Part shown: piece after piece, positions 26,896 to 35,749 of the stretch
Layout: every line of letters starts with the position of its first letter
How positions within the stretch are numbered: the stretch's first letter is position 1
Source of the DNA: JBEKVE01 sp049514335
GTDB taxonomy: Bacteria > Actinomycetota > Acidimicrobiia > Acidimicrobiales > UBA8190
Direction: 5' to 3'
Assembly (NCBI GenBank): GCA_049514335.1
Contig: JBEKVE010000002.1
Span: 1-53,461 of the forward strand
DNA: 53,461 nt
Translations under genes and position numbers: made by a program
The notes under the pieces: model-generated
The model's database searches: none
Seen by the model: only the letters and a program-made list of their open reading frames with translations
Told to the model about the DNA's origin: nothing

Positions 26896-28769
26896 TCCAC
26901 CGTGACGGTCTTGGCCAGGTTGCGGGGCCGGTCCACGTCGTGACCGCGCAGACGGGCGATGTGATAGGCGAGCAGCTGCAGGGGCACGACGTCGAGGACC
27001 GGCGCGAACAGCTTGTGGGTGGACGGCACCCACAGCACCTCGTCGGCCTGGGCGGCGGTGTCGTCGTCCCCCTCGTTGGCCACGAGCACGACAGTGGCGC
27101 CCCGGGCCCGCACCTCGGCCACGTTGCCCATCATCTTCTCCCACAGCTCGGTGCGGGTGGCCACACCCACCACCACCGTCCCCGGCTCGATCAGGGCGAT
27201 GGGACCGTGCTTGAGCTCACCGGCGGGATAGCCCTCGGCCCGGACGTAGGAGATCTCCTTCAGCTTGAGCGCGCCCTCGAGCGCCACCGGGAACCCCACG
27301 TGGCGACCGAGGAAGAAGAAGTCGCGCGTCTCGGCGAAGCGCGCCGCCACCGTCGCCACGGGCGACATCGGACCCCCGGCGGCGGCCGCCCGCTCGGGGG
27401 CGAGGATCTGCTCGAGCAGGTCCGGGGTCTTCTCCAGGTCGGCGAACAGCGTGCGCACGTCGGCGGGCGCCAGCGTGCCGCGCAGCTGGGCCAGGTACAG
27501 GGCGAGCAGCTCGAGCGCCACCACCTGGGTGAGGTGGGTCTTGGTGGCGGCCACCCCCACCTCGGGGCCGGCCCGGGTGTACAGGACCCCGTCGGCCTCG
27601 CGCGGCATCGAGGAGTCGACGACGTTGGAGATGACCATGACCTTGGCCTCGCCCTGGCGCGCCTCGCGCATGGCCTGCAGGGTGTCGATGGTCTCCCCCG
27701 ACTGGCTCACCCCCACCACCAGCGTGCGCGAGTCGAGGACGGGGTCGCGGTAGCGGAACTCCGAGGCGATGTCGATCTCGGTGGGCAGACGCGTCCAGTG
27801 CTCGATGGCGTACTTGGCCACCATGCCGGCGTGGTAGCTCGAGCCGCACGCCACCACGAACACCTTGTCCACGTGGCGCAGCTCGTCGTCGGTGATGCGC
27901 AGCTCGTCGAGGTCGAGCGTTCCGTCGGCGAGCAGGCGCCCGCTCAGGGTGTCGGCCACGGCGCGGGGCTGCTCGTCGATCTCCTTGCCCATGAAGTCGG
28001 GGAAGCCACCCTTCTCGGCTGCTTCGAGGTCCCAGGTGACGTGGAGCTCGTTGGGCTCGACCTCCTTGCCCGCCAGGGTGGTGACGCGCATCGACCCGGG
28101 TCGCAGCTCCACGATCTGGTCGTCGTCGAGGACCCAGAACCGCTTGGTGCGCCCGAGGAGGGCGGGGATGTCCGAGGCCAGCAGGGCCTGGGCGTGCTCA
28201 CCCTCGCCCATGCCGATGATGAGCGGCGACACGCGCCGACCCGCCACGATGGTGCCGGGCTCGCCCGCGCACACCACGGCCAGGGCGAAGGCGCCGCGCA
28301 TCTGGCGCAGCGCGCCGCGCACGGCCTCGGCGATCGACGCCCCGCCCGACAGCTCGTCCTCGACGAGGTGGGCGATGACCTCCGTGTCGGTGTCGGACAC
28401 GAGCGTGTGGCCCTCGGCCCGCAGCCGGGCGGCGAGGTCGCGCCAGTTCTCGATGATGCCGTTGTGCACCACGGCCACCGTGCCCGTGCAATCCAGGATG
28501 GGGTGGGCGTTGGCCTCGGTGGGGTGCCCGTGGGTGGCCCACCGGGTGTGTCCGATGCCCGCCGTGACCTCGGGAGGGCCGTCTTCGACCACCTTGCGCA
28601 GGTCCTCGAGCGAGCGGGTGCCGGTGGCGGCGCGGGCCCGCCACAGGGCGCCGTCGGACTGCAGCGCCACCCCGGCCGAGTCGTAGCCGCGGTACTCCAG
28701 CCGGGCGAGACCGTCGAGGAGCACGTCCAGGACCTCGCCACCGCCGGTGGCGCCGATGATGCCGCACAT
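26892..28769 (-). CDS. glmS: Glucosamine-6-phosphate synthase (isomerising)
   Basis: First committed step to UDP-GlcNAc. It has 625 residues. The N-terminal MCGIIGATGGG exposes the catalytic Cys2 of the class II glutaminase, with LEYRGYDSAGVAL and THPI-type ATHGHPTEANAHP. Two SIS domains follow (CGSSYHAG, VSQSGETIDT), and the C-terminus NLAKTVTVE is conserved. A TAGCCT hexamer lies 7 nt before the ATG. No glmS ribozyme is seen in the 60-bp leader. Confidence 0.97.
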   Translation of the reverse strand: MCGIIGATGGGEVLDVLLDGLARLEYRGYDSAGVALQSDGALWRARAATGTRSLEDLRKVVEDGPPEVTAGIGHTRWATHGHPTEANAHPILDCTGTVAVVHNGIIENWRDLAARLRAEGHTLVSDTDTEVIAHLVEDELSGGASIAEAVRGALRQMRGAFALAVVCAGEPGTIVAGRRVSPLIIGMGEGEHAQALLASDIPALLGRTKRFWVLDDDQIVELRPGSMRVTTLAGKEVEPNELHVTWDLEAAEKGGFPDFMGKEIDEQPRAVADTLSGRLLADGTLDLDELRITDDELRHVDKVFVVACGSSYHAGMVAKYAIEHWTRLPTEIDIASEFRYRDPVLDSRTLVVGVSQSGETIDTLQAMREARQGEAKVMVISNVVDSSMPREADGVLYTRAGPEVGVAATKTHLTQVVALELLALYLAQLRGTLAPADVRTLFADLEKTPDLLEQILAPERAAAAGGPMSPVATVAARFAETRDFFFLGRHVGFPVALEGALKLKEISYVRAEGYPAGELKHGPIALIEPGTVVVGVATRTELWEKMMGNVAEVRARGATVVLVANEGDDDTAAQADEVLWVPSTHKLFAPVLDVVPLQLLAYHIARLRGHDVDRPRNLAKTVTVE

Positions 28770-28828
28770 GGCTTCCAGGCTACGGCGCCGTCACCACCAA
28801 GCGGGGACGAGGGGGCGGTTCGGGGCTG

Positions 28829-30163
28829 CTACCGGGCCTTTTCCACCACCGCGCACAGGCGGGCGGCCGCCGCCCGGGCCACCGACTCGTGCTCGGCCTC
28901 CACCATGACGCGCACGAGCGGCTCGGTGCCGCTGGCCCGCAGCACCACCCGGCCGCCCGCGCCCAGCTCGGCCTGCACCGCGGCCAGCTCAGCCTGCACG
29001 GCGGGGGTCGCCACCACCTCGGCGGGGCGGGCCACGGCCACGTTGTCGAGCACCTGGGGGAGCCGCCGCATCGACGCCCGGGCCAGCTCGGCCAGCGACG
29101 CGCCGCGCCGGCGCACCAGGTCGCACAACAGCACCCCGGTGAGGACCCCGTCGCCGGTGGTGGCGAGGCGGCGGAAGACGATGTGGCCCGATTGCTCGCC
29201 TCCCAGGGTGAGCCCCGCCTCGTCGAGGGCCTCGAGGACGTAGCGGTCCCCCACCTTGGTCTCGCGCACGGTGATGCCCTGCTCGGCCATGGCCAGGCGG
29301 AAGCCCAGGTTGGTCATGACGGTGACCACGACCGTGGTGGCAGCGAGCTGGCGGCGTCCGGCCAGGTCGGTGGCGAACAGCGACAACAGCTCGTCGCCGG
29401 TGGCGAGCGCCCCGGTGTGGTCCACCGCCACCAGCCGGTCGGCGTCACCGTCGAGGGCGAGGCCGATGTCGGCCCCGCTCGCCACCACCTCGGCGGCCAG
29501 GCGTTCGGGGAACGTGGATCCGCAGCCGTCGTTGATGTTGGCGCCGTCGGGCCGGTCGGCGATGGCGCGCACCTCTGCCCCCAAGCGCTCGAACACCTCG
29601 GGTGCCACCGCCCACCCCGCCCCGTTGGCGCAGTCCACCACCACCCGTAGGCCCGACAGGTCACGCCCGTCGAGCACCTCCACCAGGTGGTCGACGTAGG
29701 CCCGGTGGGCGTCGGGCTCGGACCACAACCGGCCCACGCCGTGGCCCACGGGGGATGCATCGACCGGGCCGGCCAGCACGGCGTCGAGCTCCGCCTCCAC
29801 CGCCGCCTCGATGGCGTCGGGCAGCTTGAGCCCCCCGGCGGCGAAGAGCTTGATGCCGTTGTCGGCGAAGGGGTTGTGCGACGCCGACACCATGGCGGCG
29901 GGAACACCCCGCTGTGCCGACAGGAAGGCCACGCCGGGGGTGGGCAACACGCCCAGGTCGATGACGTCGGCACCCTCGCTCGCCATGCCGGCCGACAGCG
30001 CGGCCTGCAGCAGCGGGCCCGAACGGCGGGTGTCGCGGCCCACCAGGAAGCGTTCGGCGCCGAGCGCTCGGGTGGCCGCCCGCCCGAGCGCCATCACCAG
30101 CTCCGCACCGAGCTCGGCGTTGGCGACCCCCCGGATGCCGTCGGTGCCGAACCGCACCCCCAC
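28829..30163 (-). CDS. glmM: Phosphoglucosamine mutase
   Basis: Converts GlcN-6-P from GlmS to GlcN-1-P. It has 444 residues. RFGTDGIRGVAN begins the protein, SASHNP places the phosphoserine at Ser95, LDGDADR binds metal, LGGEQSGH contacts sugar and RASGTEPLVRVM is the phosphate-binding C-terminus. Two in-frame GTG codons (30163 and 30157) compete as start; neither has a good Shine-Dalgarno, and translation is probably coupled to rpsI, whose stop is 5 nt away. Confidence 0.95.
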   Translation of the reverse strand: MGVRFGTDGIRGVANAELGAELVMALGRAATRALGAERFLVGRDTRRSGPLLQAALSAGMASEGADVIDLGVLPTPGVAFLSAQRGVPAAMVSASHNPFADNGIKLFAAGGLKLPDAIEAAVEAELDAVLAGPVDASPVGHGVGRLWSEPDAHRAYVDHLVEVLDGRDLSGLRVVVDCANGAGWAVAPEVFERLGAEVRAIADRPDGANINDGCGSTFPERLAAEVVASGADIGLALDGDADRLVAVDHTGALATGDELLSLFATDLAGRRQLAATTVVVTVMTNLGFRLAMAEQGITVRETKVGDRYVLEALDEAGLTLGGEQSGHIVFRRLATTGDGVLTGVLLCDLVRRRGASLAELARASMRRLPQVLDNVAVARPAEVVATPAVQAELAAVQAELGAGGRVVLRASGTEPLVRVMVEAEHESVARAAAARLCAVVEKAR

Positions 30164-30168
30164 GCCGG

Positions 30169-30579
30169 CTACCGCTTGGAGTACTGGGGGGCTTTGCGGG
30201 CCTTCTTGAGGCCGTACTTCTTGCTCTCCTTCTCGCGGGCGTCGCGGGTGAGCAGGCCGGCCTTCTTGAGGGTGGAGCGGAGCTCGGGGTCGAGCTCGAC
30301 CATCGAGCGGGCGATGCCGAGGCGCATGGCACCGGCCTGTCCCGACACGCCGCCGCCGTCGATGGTGGCGTCGATGTCGTAGCCCTCGGTGCGGTTGGCG
30401 ACCCGCAGGGGCTCGGTCACCACCATGCGGTGGGTGGCGGAGGAGAAGTAGTCCTCGAAGGACCGCCGGTTGATGGTGATCGTGCCCTGCCCCGGACGGA
30501 TCCGGACACGGGCCACGGCCGCCTTGCGGCGGCCCGTGGTCTGGCACAGCGGGGCGGGGAGCTTGGTCTTGGAGGACAC
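30169..30579 (-). CDS. rpsI: Ribosomal protein S9 (uS9)
   Basis: Small-subunit head protein whose C-terminal tail contacts P-site tRNA. It has 136 residues; GRRKAAVARVRIRPGQG and the C-terminal KKARKAPQYSKR are diagnostic. It follows rplM in the usual L13-S9 pair and precedes glmM closely. Confidence 0.98.
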   Translation of the reverse strand: MSSKTKLPAPLCQTTGRRKAAVARVRIRPGQGTITINRRSFEDYFSSATHRMVVTEPLRVANRTEGYDIDATIDGGGVSGQAGAMRLGIARSMVELDPELRSTLKKAGLLTRDAREKESKKYGLKKARKAPQYSKR

Positions 30580-30628
30580 GGTGTCGTTGATCCTGTCTCG
30601 CGCTCGGGCGGTGGGGGGTCCGGGGACC

Positions 30629-31078
30629 CTACGACCGGGCCTTGGCCGTGGGGAGGTCCAGCGGCTCGGGATTCTGGGCCTGGTGGGGATGGTCGGGACC
30701 GGCGTACACCTTCAGCTTGTTGAGCTGCTGGCGACCCAGCCGGGTGCGGGGGAGCATGCCCCGCACGGCGCGCCGCACGACCTCTTCGGGTCGGGTGGCG
30801 AGCAGTTTGTCGTAGCCGGTCGAGGTGAGCCCGCCCGGATAGCCGCTGTGGCGGTACACGAACTTCTTCCCCGCCTTGTCCGCCGTCATGACGACCTTGG
30901 CCGCGTTCACCACGACCACGTGGTCGCCGGTGTCGATGTGGGGGGCGAAGGTGGGCTTGTGCTTGCCCCGCAGCACCGAGGCCACCGTGGTGGCCAGCCG
31001 TCCGAGCACGAGGCCGTCGGCGTCGACGACGTGCCAGCTCTTCACGATCTCGGTGGCCTTGGGCGAATAGGTGCGCAC
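30629..31078 (-). CDS. rplM: Ribosomal protein L13 (uL13)
   Basis: Early-assembly large-subunit protein. It has 149 residues from the GTG at 31078 with GAGGA 7 nt upstream; VDADGLVLGRLAT, GDHVVVVNA and VRGMLPRTRLGRQQ are conserved. A well-formed promoter lies 119-147 bp upstream, leaving a leader of about 110 nt. Confidence 0.97.
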   Translation of the reverse strand: MRTYSPKATEIVKSWHVVDADGLVLGRLATTVASVLRGKHKPTFAPHIDTGDHVVVVNAAKVVMTADKAGKKFVYRHSGYPGGLTSTGYDKLLATRPEEVVRRAVRGMLPRTRLGRQQLNKLKVYAGPDHPHQAQNPEPLDLPTAKARS

Positions 31079-31196
31079 AGCGATTCCTCGTCTCGTGCCC
31101 CGCCCGGCGCGGCACCGGCGGGCGCCTCCGGGAGGGGGTGGTGGCCCCCCCAGCCGTCCGCCCCGTGGGGCCTGGACCTGCGGTGACCGGCCTACA

Positions 31197-31225
31197 ACCT
31201 TATGTGCTGGGACGACACCGGGCAA
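31197..31225 (-). promoter_or_regulatory. Promoter of rplM-rpsI-glmM
   Basis: TTGCCC (31220-31225), a 17-bp spacer and TAAGGT (31197-31202) on the minus strand. Predicted start near 31190. It lies in the 211-bp gap between truA and rplM, which holds no gene. Confidence 0.65.
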
Positions 31226-31289
31226 GCGGCCCCGACGGCGAGGTGAGGCGGCGGGGCGGTGCCGCCCGGCGCTCATGCGCTGCCGGGCG

Positions 31290-32171
31290 TCATTCCCCGT
31301 ACGCCACGGCGGTGAGGCACAGGCCCTGGGGCGGGGCGAGCACGTTGCCGCCGCCCGACCGGTCGCCGCTGCGCAGGAGCCACGACACGTCCGAGGCCCG
31401 TCGCCGCCCCCGGCCCACGTCGACGAGCACCCCCACCACCGACCGCACCATCTGGTGGCAGAAGGAGGTGGCCTCGATGTCGAAGCGCAGCAGCCGGGCA
31501 CCGCCCTCTATGTCGGGGGGCCCGACCGGCACCAGCGCAAACCGGGCGTCGAGCACGCGGCGGGGGATGGGGGTCCCGGGCTCGGTCCCCGGGACACGCC
31601 GGCAGAAGGCCCGGAAGTCGTGCTCGCCCAGCAAGGCGTCGGCCCCGCTGCGCATGGCCCGCACGTCGAGGGGACCGGGCACGTGCCACGACAGGGGCGC
31701 CAGCAGCGGGTCGGGCCCAGGCGCCTCGAGCACGAGGTAGCGGTATCGCCGTGCCGTGGCCGAGCGGCGGGCGTCGAACCCGGGGGCGGCCACCTCGGCC
31801 GAGCGGACCACGACGGCCGGCCCGAGCATGGCGTTCACCGACCGCAACAGCCGCTGCGGGTCGGTGCCCGGGTCCACGTCGACGTGCACCACCTGTCCGG
31901 TGGCGTGCACCCCGGCGTCGGTGCGCCCCGCGCACACGAGCTCGACGGTGTGGCCGGCCACCACGGCGATGGCCCGGGCGAGCTCACCGCCCACCGTGCG
32001 CTGCCCGGGCTGGGCGGCGAAGCCCCGGAACCCCGATCCGTCGTAGGCCACGCCCAGGCGCAGGCGGGTGGTGACGGCGGGTACCGGCCCCCGGGCGGGC
32101 GGGGTCACGACGGACCCCGACTGCGCGCCGGCCCCGGGGTCGGCGGCGATATCGGGGTCGAACAGCGTCAA
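31290..32171 (-). CDS. truA: tRNA pseudouridine(38-40) synthase
   Basis: Makes pseudouridine in the anticodon stem-loop. CAGRTDAGVHATGQV holds the catalytic Asp, and RLGVAYDGSGFRGFAAQ is the N-terminal core. It is 293 residues if started at the TTG at 32171, whose TTGA overlaps the rplQ stop; a GTG at 32108 would remove 21 poorly conserved residues. Last gene of the infA-to-rplQ cluster. Confidence 0.94.
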   Translation of the reverse strand: MTLFDPDIAADPGAGAQSGSVVTPPARGPVPAVTTRLRLGVAYDGSGFRGFAAQPGQRTVGGELARAIAVVAGHTVELVCAGRTDAGVHATGQVVHVDVDPGTDPQRLLRSVNAMLGPAVVVRSAEVAAPGFDARRSATARRYRYLVLEAPGPDPLLAPLSWHVPGPLDVRAMRSGADALLGEHDFRAFCRRVPGTEPGTPIPRRVLDARFALVPVGPPDIEGGARLLRFDIEATSFCHQMVRSVVGVLVDVGRGRRRASDVSWLLRSGDRSGGGNVLAPPQGLCLTAVAYGE

Positions 32172-32521
32172 ACCAGCTCGATGCGCGCCATGGGCGCGCT
32201 GTCCCCCAGCCGGGGGCCGAGCTTCAGGATGCGGGTGTAGCCCCCGGGCCGGTCCGAGTAGCGGGGACCGATCTCCTGGAACAGCTTGTGGGCCATGTCC
32301 TTGTCACGGATGAGGGCAACCACGTTGCGCTGGCGGTACACGCCGCCCTTCACCGCGGCGGTGATGCACTTCTCGGCCACGGGCCGCAGGGCCTTGGCCT
32401 TGGCTTCGGTGGTGACGAGGGACTCGGCGGCGATGAGGGACGCCACCAGGTTGCCGAGCATGGCCTTCTGGTGGGCTGCGTCGCCTCCCAGGCGCCGGCC
32501 TCTGCGGGGGGTGCCGCGCAC
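32168..32521 (-). CDS. rplQ: Ribosomal protein L17 (bL17)
   Basis: Large-subunit protein near the tunnel exit. It has 117 residues from the GTG at 32521; RLGGDAAHQKAMLGNL, TTEAKAKALRP and GGYTRILKLGPRLGD are diagnostic. GAGG lies 8 nt upstream. It follows rpoA by 9 nt. Confidence 0.97.
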   Translation of the reverse strand: MRGTPRRGRRLGGDAAHQKAMLGNLVASLIAAESLVTTEAKAKALRPVAEKCITAAVKGGVYRQRNVVALIRDKDMAHKLFQEIGPRYSDRPGGYTRILKLGPRLGDSAPMARIELV

Positions 32522-32530
32522 GACCGGGCC

Positions 32531-33469
32531 TCAGTCCTTGACGCGGAGCGACAGGCCCCGCTCGTCGAGACGCTGGATGACCTCGTCGAGGGACTTCTGA
32601 CCGAAGTTGGTGATGGCCAGGAGGTCCTCGGCGGTGCGCTCCACCAGCTCGCCGATGGTGTTCACCTGGGCGCGCTTGAGGCAGTTGCGGGGGCGCTCGG
32701 ACAGGTCGAGGTCCTCGATGGCCAGGTCCAGGTCGGGCGAGCCGCTGGTGGAGGTGCCCACCTCGCCCAGCTCGAGGCCCTGGGGCTCGTCCTCGAGCTC
32801 GGCCACGAGCCCCACGAGCGAGCGCAGGGTGTCTCCCGCCGAGGCCAGGGCCTCGCGGGGGCTCAACGAGCCGTCGGTCTCGATGTCGAGGACGAGGCGG
32901 TCGAAGTCCGTGGACTGCTCCACCCGCACCGGCTCCACCGAGAAGGCCACCCGCCGCACGGGCGAGAAGATGGAGTCCACCGGCAGCACGCCGATGGTGC
33001 TCGATCGCTTGTTGCGCTCGGCCGAGGCATAGCCCCGGCCCCGCTCCACGGTGACGTCGATGGCCAGGCGGCCCTTGCCGTTGAGGGTGGCGATGTGCAG
33101 CTCGGGGTTGAGAACCTCGACGTCGGCGGTGAGCTGCAGGTCGCCGGCGCTCACGTCGCCGGGCCCGCGCTTGTCGCAGCGCAGGGTGACGGGCTCGTCG
33201 GTGTGCACCCGTAGGACGAGGTCCTTCAGGTTCAAGATGATGTCGGTGATGTCCTCCTTCACACCAGGCAGCGTCGTGAACTCGTGCAGGGCGTCGTCGA
33301 AGCGCACCTGGGTCACGGCCGCGCCGGGGATGGACGACAGCAGCGTGCGGCGGATGGAGTTGCCGAGTGTGTGGCCGAAGCCCGGCTCGAGGGGGCTCAC
33401 CGCGAACCGCTGGCGATGGGCCTCCTCCTCGCCGATGGCCTCCACGGTGGGACGCTGGATGATGAGCAT
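32531..33469 (-). CDS. rpoA: RNA polymerase alpha subunit
   Basis: Dimerises to start RNA polymerase assembly. It has 312 residues: N-terminal domain with GFGHTLGNSIRRTLLSSIPG and VKEDITDIILNLK, acidic linker, and C-terminal DNA/activator-binding domain with LDLSERPRNCLKRAQVNTIGEL and FGQKSLDEVIQRL. AGGAGT lies 8 nt before the ATG at 33469. Confidence 0.98.
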   Translation of the reverse strand: MLIIQRPTVEAIGEEEAHRQRFAVSPLEPGFGHTLGNSIRRTLLSSIPGAAVTQVRFDDALHEFTTLPGVKEDITDIILNLKDLVLRVHTDEPVTLRCDKRGPGDVSAGDLQLTADVEVLNPELHIATLNGKGRLAIDVTVERGRGYASAERNKRSSTIGVLPVDSIFSPVRRVAFSVEPVRVEQSTDFDRLVLDIETDGSLSPREALASAGDTLRSLVGLVAELEDEPQGLELGEVGTSTSGSPDLDLAIEDLDLSERPRNCLKRAQVNTIGELVERTAEDLLAITNFGQKSLDEVIQRLDERGLSLRVKD

Positions 33470-33504
33470 GCGACTGACTCCTGGGGGTCGTGGGGGGAGG
33501 GGTG

Positions 33505-34152
33505 CTACTTGGAGTAGAGCTCGACGATGAGCGACTCGCGCAGCGGCTCGTCGATGTGCTCGCGCTCGGGCAACGACGTCACCCGGACCTGGGCCCGGGC
33601 CTCGCCCGACTCGAGCCACAGGGGGAGGGGGCGGTCGATGGTGTCGAGGTTGCGGCGCACGAAGTAGAGCTCGCGCGACGACGTCTTGAGCGTGACCACG
33701 TCGCCTTGCCGGACGCGGTAGCTCGGGATGGTGACGCGCTTGCCGTTCACCAGGATGTGGCCGTGGCGCACCAGCTGCCGGGCCTGGGCCCGGCTGGCGC
33801 CCCACGTGGCCCGGAAGGTGACGTTGTCGAGGCGCAGCTCGAGCAGGCGCAGCAGGTTCTCGCCCGTGATGCCGGGCTGGCGGCTGGCCTCGGCGTAGAG
33901 GTTGCGGAACTGGCGCTCGAGCAGACCGTAGATGCGGCGTGCCTTCTGCTTCTCGCGCAGCTGGGCAAGGTACTCCGAGCCCTGGCGCATGCGGTCGCGG
34001 CCGTGCTCGCCGGGCGGGTAGGCGCGGCTGTGGCGGTCGGTGACCGCTTCGGAGACGGGGCACTTGAGCGAGTAGCAGCGCTCGCCCTTCAAGAACAGCT
34101 TGGTCCGCTCGCGCCGGCAGAGCCGGCAGACGGGCCCGGTGTATCGCGCCAT
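33505..34152 (-). CDS. rpsD: Ribosomal protein S4 (uS4), zinc-binding type
   Basis: Primary 16S rRNA binder. It has 215 residues. Cys9, Cys12, Cys26 and Cys31 form an intact zinc site (C+ type). LRLDNVTFRATWGASRAQARQLVRHGHILVNG is the S4 domain. Longer C-terminal part than E. coli S4 with a VELYSK end. Confidence 0.98.
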   Translation of the reverse strand: MARYTGPVCRLCRRERTKLFLKGERCYSLKCPVSEAVTDRHSRAYPPGEHGRDRMRQGSEYLAQLREKQKARRIYGLLERQFRNLYAEASRQPGITGENLLRLLELRLDNVTFRATWGASRAQARQLVRHGHILVNGKRVTIPSYRVRQGDVVTLKTSSRELYFVRRNLDTIDRPLPLWLESGEARAQVRVTSLPEREHIDEPLRESLIVELYSK

Positions 34153-34179
34153 GGGGGTGTGGTGCTCCTTGTCTTCCCG

Positions 34180-34608
34180 CTACACCCGCCGCCGCTTCTT
34201 GGGGCGGCAGCCGTTGTGCGGGATGGGGGTGACGTCTTTGATGCCGGCGACCTCGATGCCCACGGCGGCGAGGGACCGGATGGCGGTCTCGCGACCGGAG
34301 CCGGGGCCCCGCACGAGCACGTCGACCTTGCGCACGCCGTGCTCCATGGCGCGGCGCGCCGCCTGCTCGGCGGCGAGCTGGGCGGCGAAGGGGGTCGACT
34401 TACGCGAGCCCTTGAAGCCGACGTTGCCGGCCGATGCCCAGGCCAGCACGTTGCCCTCGTGGTCCGAGATGCTGATGATCGTGTTGTTGAACGAGCTCTT
34501 GATGTGGGCCACCCCGTAGGCGATGTTCTTGCGCTCGCGCTTGCGGGGGCGACGGGCCGAGGCCGACTTCGAGGCCGACTTGGTGGTGGACTTGGCGGGC
34601 CTGGGCAT
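34180..34608 (-). CDS. rpsK: Ribosomal protein S11 (uS11)
   Basis: Platform protein at the mRNA exit. It has 142 residues; NNTIISISDHEGNVL, SRKSTPFAAQLAAE and the C-terminal THNGC-like IPHNGCRPKKRRRV are typical. A basic Lys/Ser-rich N-terminal extension of about 25 residues is present. The ATG shares one base with the rpsM stop. Confidence 0.98.
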   Translation of the reverse strand: MPRPAKSTTKSASKSASARRPRKRERKNIAYGVAHIKSSFNNTIISISDHEGNVLAWASAGNVGFKGSRKSTPFAAQLAAEQAARRAMEHGVRKVDVLVRGPGSGRETAIRSLAAVGIEVAGIKDVTPIPHNGCRPKKRRRV

Positions 34609-34988
34609 CAGTGCTTCCGTACCTTCTTCTTGCCGGCGACGGTCTTCTTGGGGCCCTTGCGGGTCCGGGCGTTGGTGTGGGTGCGCTGCCCGTGGACGGG
34701 GAGGCCCTTTCGGTGCCGCACGCCCTCGTAGCAGCCGATCTCCATCTTCCGCTTGATGTCCTGGGCGATGTCGCGGCGCAGGTCACCTTCGACCTTGAAG
34801 TTGGTGTCGATATAGGAGCGGAGGCGGGCCACCTCCTCGTCGGTCAGGTCCCGCACCCGGGTGTCGGGGTCGAGGTCGGTCCCGGCGATGGTCTGCTGCG
34901 CCCGGGTCCGGCCGATGCCGAAGATGTAGGTGAGGGATATCTCGAGCCGCTTCTCGCGGGGGATGTCCACTCCGGAGATCCGTGCCAC
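34608..34988 (-). CDS. rpsM: Ribosomal protein S13 (uS13)
   Basis: Head protein contacting P-site tRNA and L5. It has 126 residues from the GTG at 34988 (AGGAG about 10 nt upstream). ISGVDIPREKRLEISLTYIFGIG and the basic GQRTHTNARTRKGP C-terminus are diagnostic. Confidence 0.98.
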   Translation of the reverse strand: MARISGVDIPREKRLEISLTYIFGIGRTRAQQTIAGTDLDPDTRVRDLTDEEVARLRSYIDTNFKVEGDLRRDIAQDIKRKMEIGCYEGVRHRKGLPVHGQRTHTNARTRKGPKKTVAGKKKVRKH

Positions 34989-35053
34989 CTAGTAACGCTC
35001 CTGTCGTGTTCCGTCTGCCGTCGTCCTGGCCGGTATCCCGGCCCCGCCCCGTG

Positions 35054-35167
35054 TCAACCTTGACGCTGCTTGTGGCGCGGGTTGTCGCAGATCACCATGA
35101 CCCGCCCGTGGCGGCGGATGACCTTGCACTTCTCGCACATCGCCTTGACGCTCGGTCGTACCTTCAT
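35054..35167 (-). CDS. rpmJ: Ribosomal protein L36 (bL36), zinc-binding type
   Basis: A 37-residue gene, too short for routine ORF calling. It begins MKVRPSVKAMCEKC and has Cys11, Cys14, Cys27 and His32, the full zinc site. It lies between infA and rpsM, its conserved position. Confidence 0.97.
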   Translation of the reverse strand: MKVRPSVKAMCEKCKVIRRHGRVMVICDNPRHKQRQG

Positions 35168-35213
35168 CGCTCTCGCCTCTGCCTCGTGTCTCTGTCCGCC
35201 GCCCACCGGTGTC

Positions 35214-35438
35214 TCACTTGTAGCGGTAGGTGATCCGCCCTCGGCTCAGGTCGTAGGGCGTGATCTCCACCTGCACGCGATCGCCCGGGAGGATCCGGAT
35301 CCGGTGCATCCGCATCTTGCCGGAGCTGTGGGCCAGCACTTTGTGGCCGTTCTCGAGCTCCACGCGGAACATGGCGTTGGGGAGCGGCTCGACGACCGTT
35401 CCCTCGAGCACGATCGCGTCCTCCTTGGGCTTCGGCAG
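35214..35438 (-). CDS. infA: Translation initiation factor IF-1
   Basis: Binds the ribosomal A site during initiation. The OB-fold protein is clear (VVEPLPNAMFRVELENGHKVLAH, then SGKMRMHRIRILPGD and YDLSRGRITYRYK), but there is no ATG, GTG or TTG at the family N-terminus. The homologous start is a CTG at 35438 (Leu-Pro-Lys-Pro-Lys-Glu-Asp) with GGAGG about 8 nt upstream, giving 74 residues. A GTG at 35411 with AAGGAGG 8 nt before it would give a protein shortened by nine residues. The only upstream ATG (35507) adds a 23-residue unrelated stretch. Confidence 0.92.
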   Translation of the reverse strand: MPKPKEDAIVLEGTVVEPLPNAMFRVELENGHKVLAHSSGKMRMHRIRILPGDRVQVEITPYDLSRGRITYRYK

Positions 35439-35749
35439 GTGACTCCTCCTCGATTCGTTTCTCGTCGACTGGCACGCCGCGCACCGGGACACGGATGGCC
35501 GGGGCATGCCGGCTGTCCCCGGGCCCTAGGGGACGGCGGTGACTCGGCAGGCCAAGGCCGGGACCGCGGGGATGAAACCCCGGTCATGCCCTGGTGAGCC
35601 GACCTACCAGGATAGCGCCTCTGCGGGGCTCCGGCCAGGGGGTCCCGGCGGGGGTGGACCCGGGCACGACACTACCGGTCCCCGGGGACCCCTCGGTCGG
35701 GCCCGGGGCGCTCCCGGAGCCGACCGGGCGCCGCGCTGCCCCGGCGTTC
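35439..35749. other. 311-bp intergenic leader between map and infA
   Basis: No gene is seen. On the minus strand TATCCT at 35609-35614 could be a -10 box, with a weak TGGCCG 17 bp upstream. The following leader holds an imperfect hairpin at 35563-35586 (GACCG/CGGTC outer arms, GGG/CCC inner arms). This is the likely start of an infA-rpmJ-rpsM-rpsK-rpsD-rpoA-rplQ transcript separate from the secY-adk-map end. Confidence 0.4.

Noticed and set aside
28770..28828. glmS ribozyme
   Set aside because: The gap is about 60 bp and lacks the conserved core; a ribozyme leader would be longer.
26886..29243. 785-codon plus-strand ORF
   Set aside because: Antisense to glmS and the glmM end; composition is that of a shadow frame.
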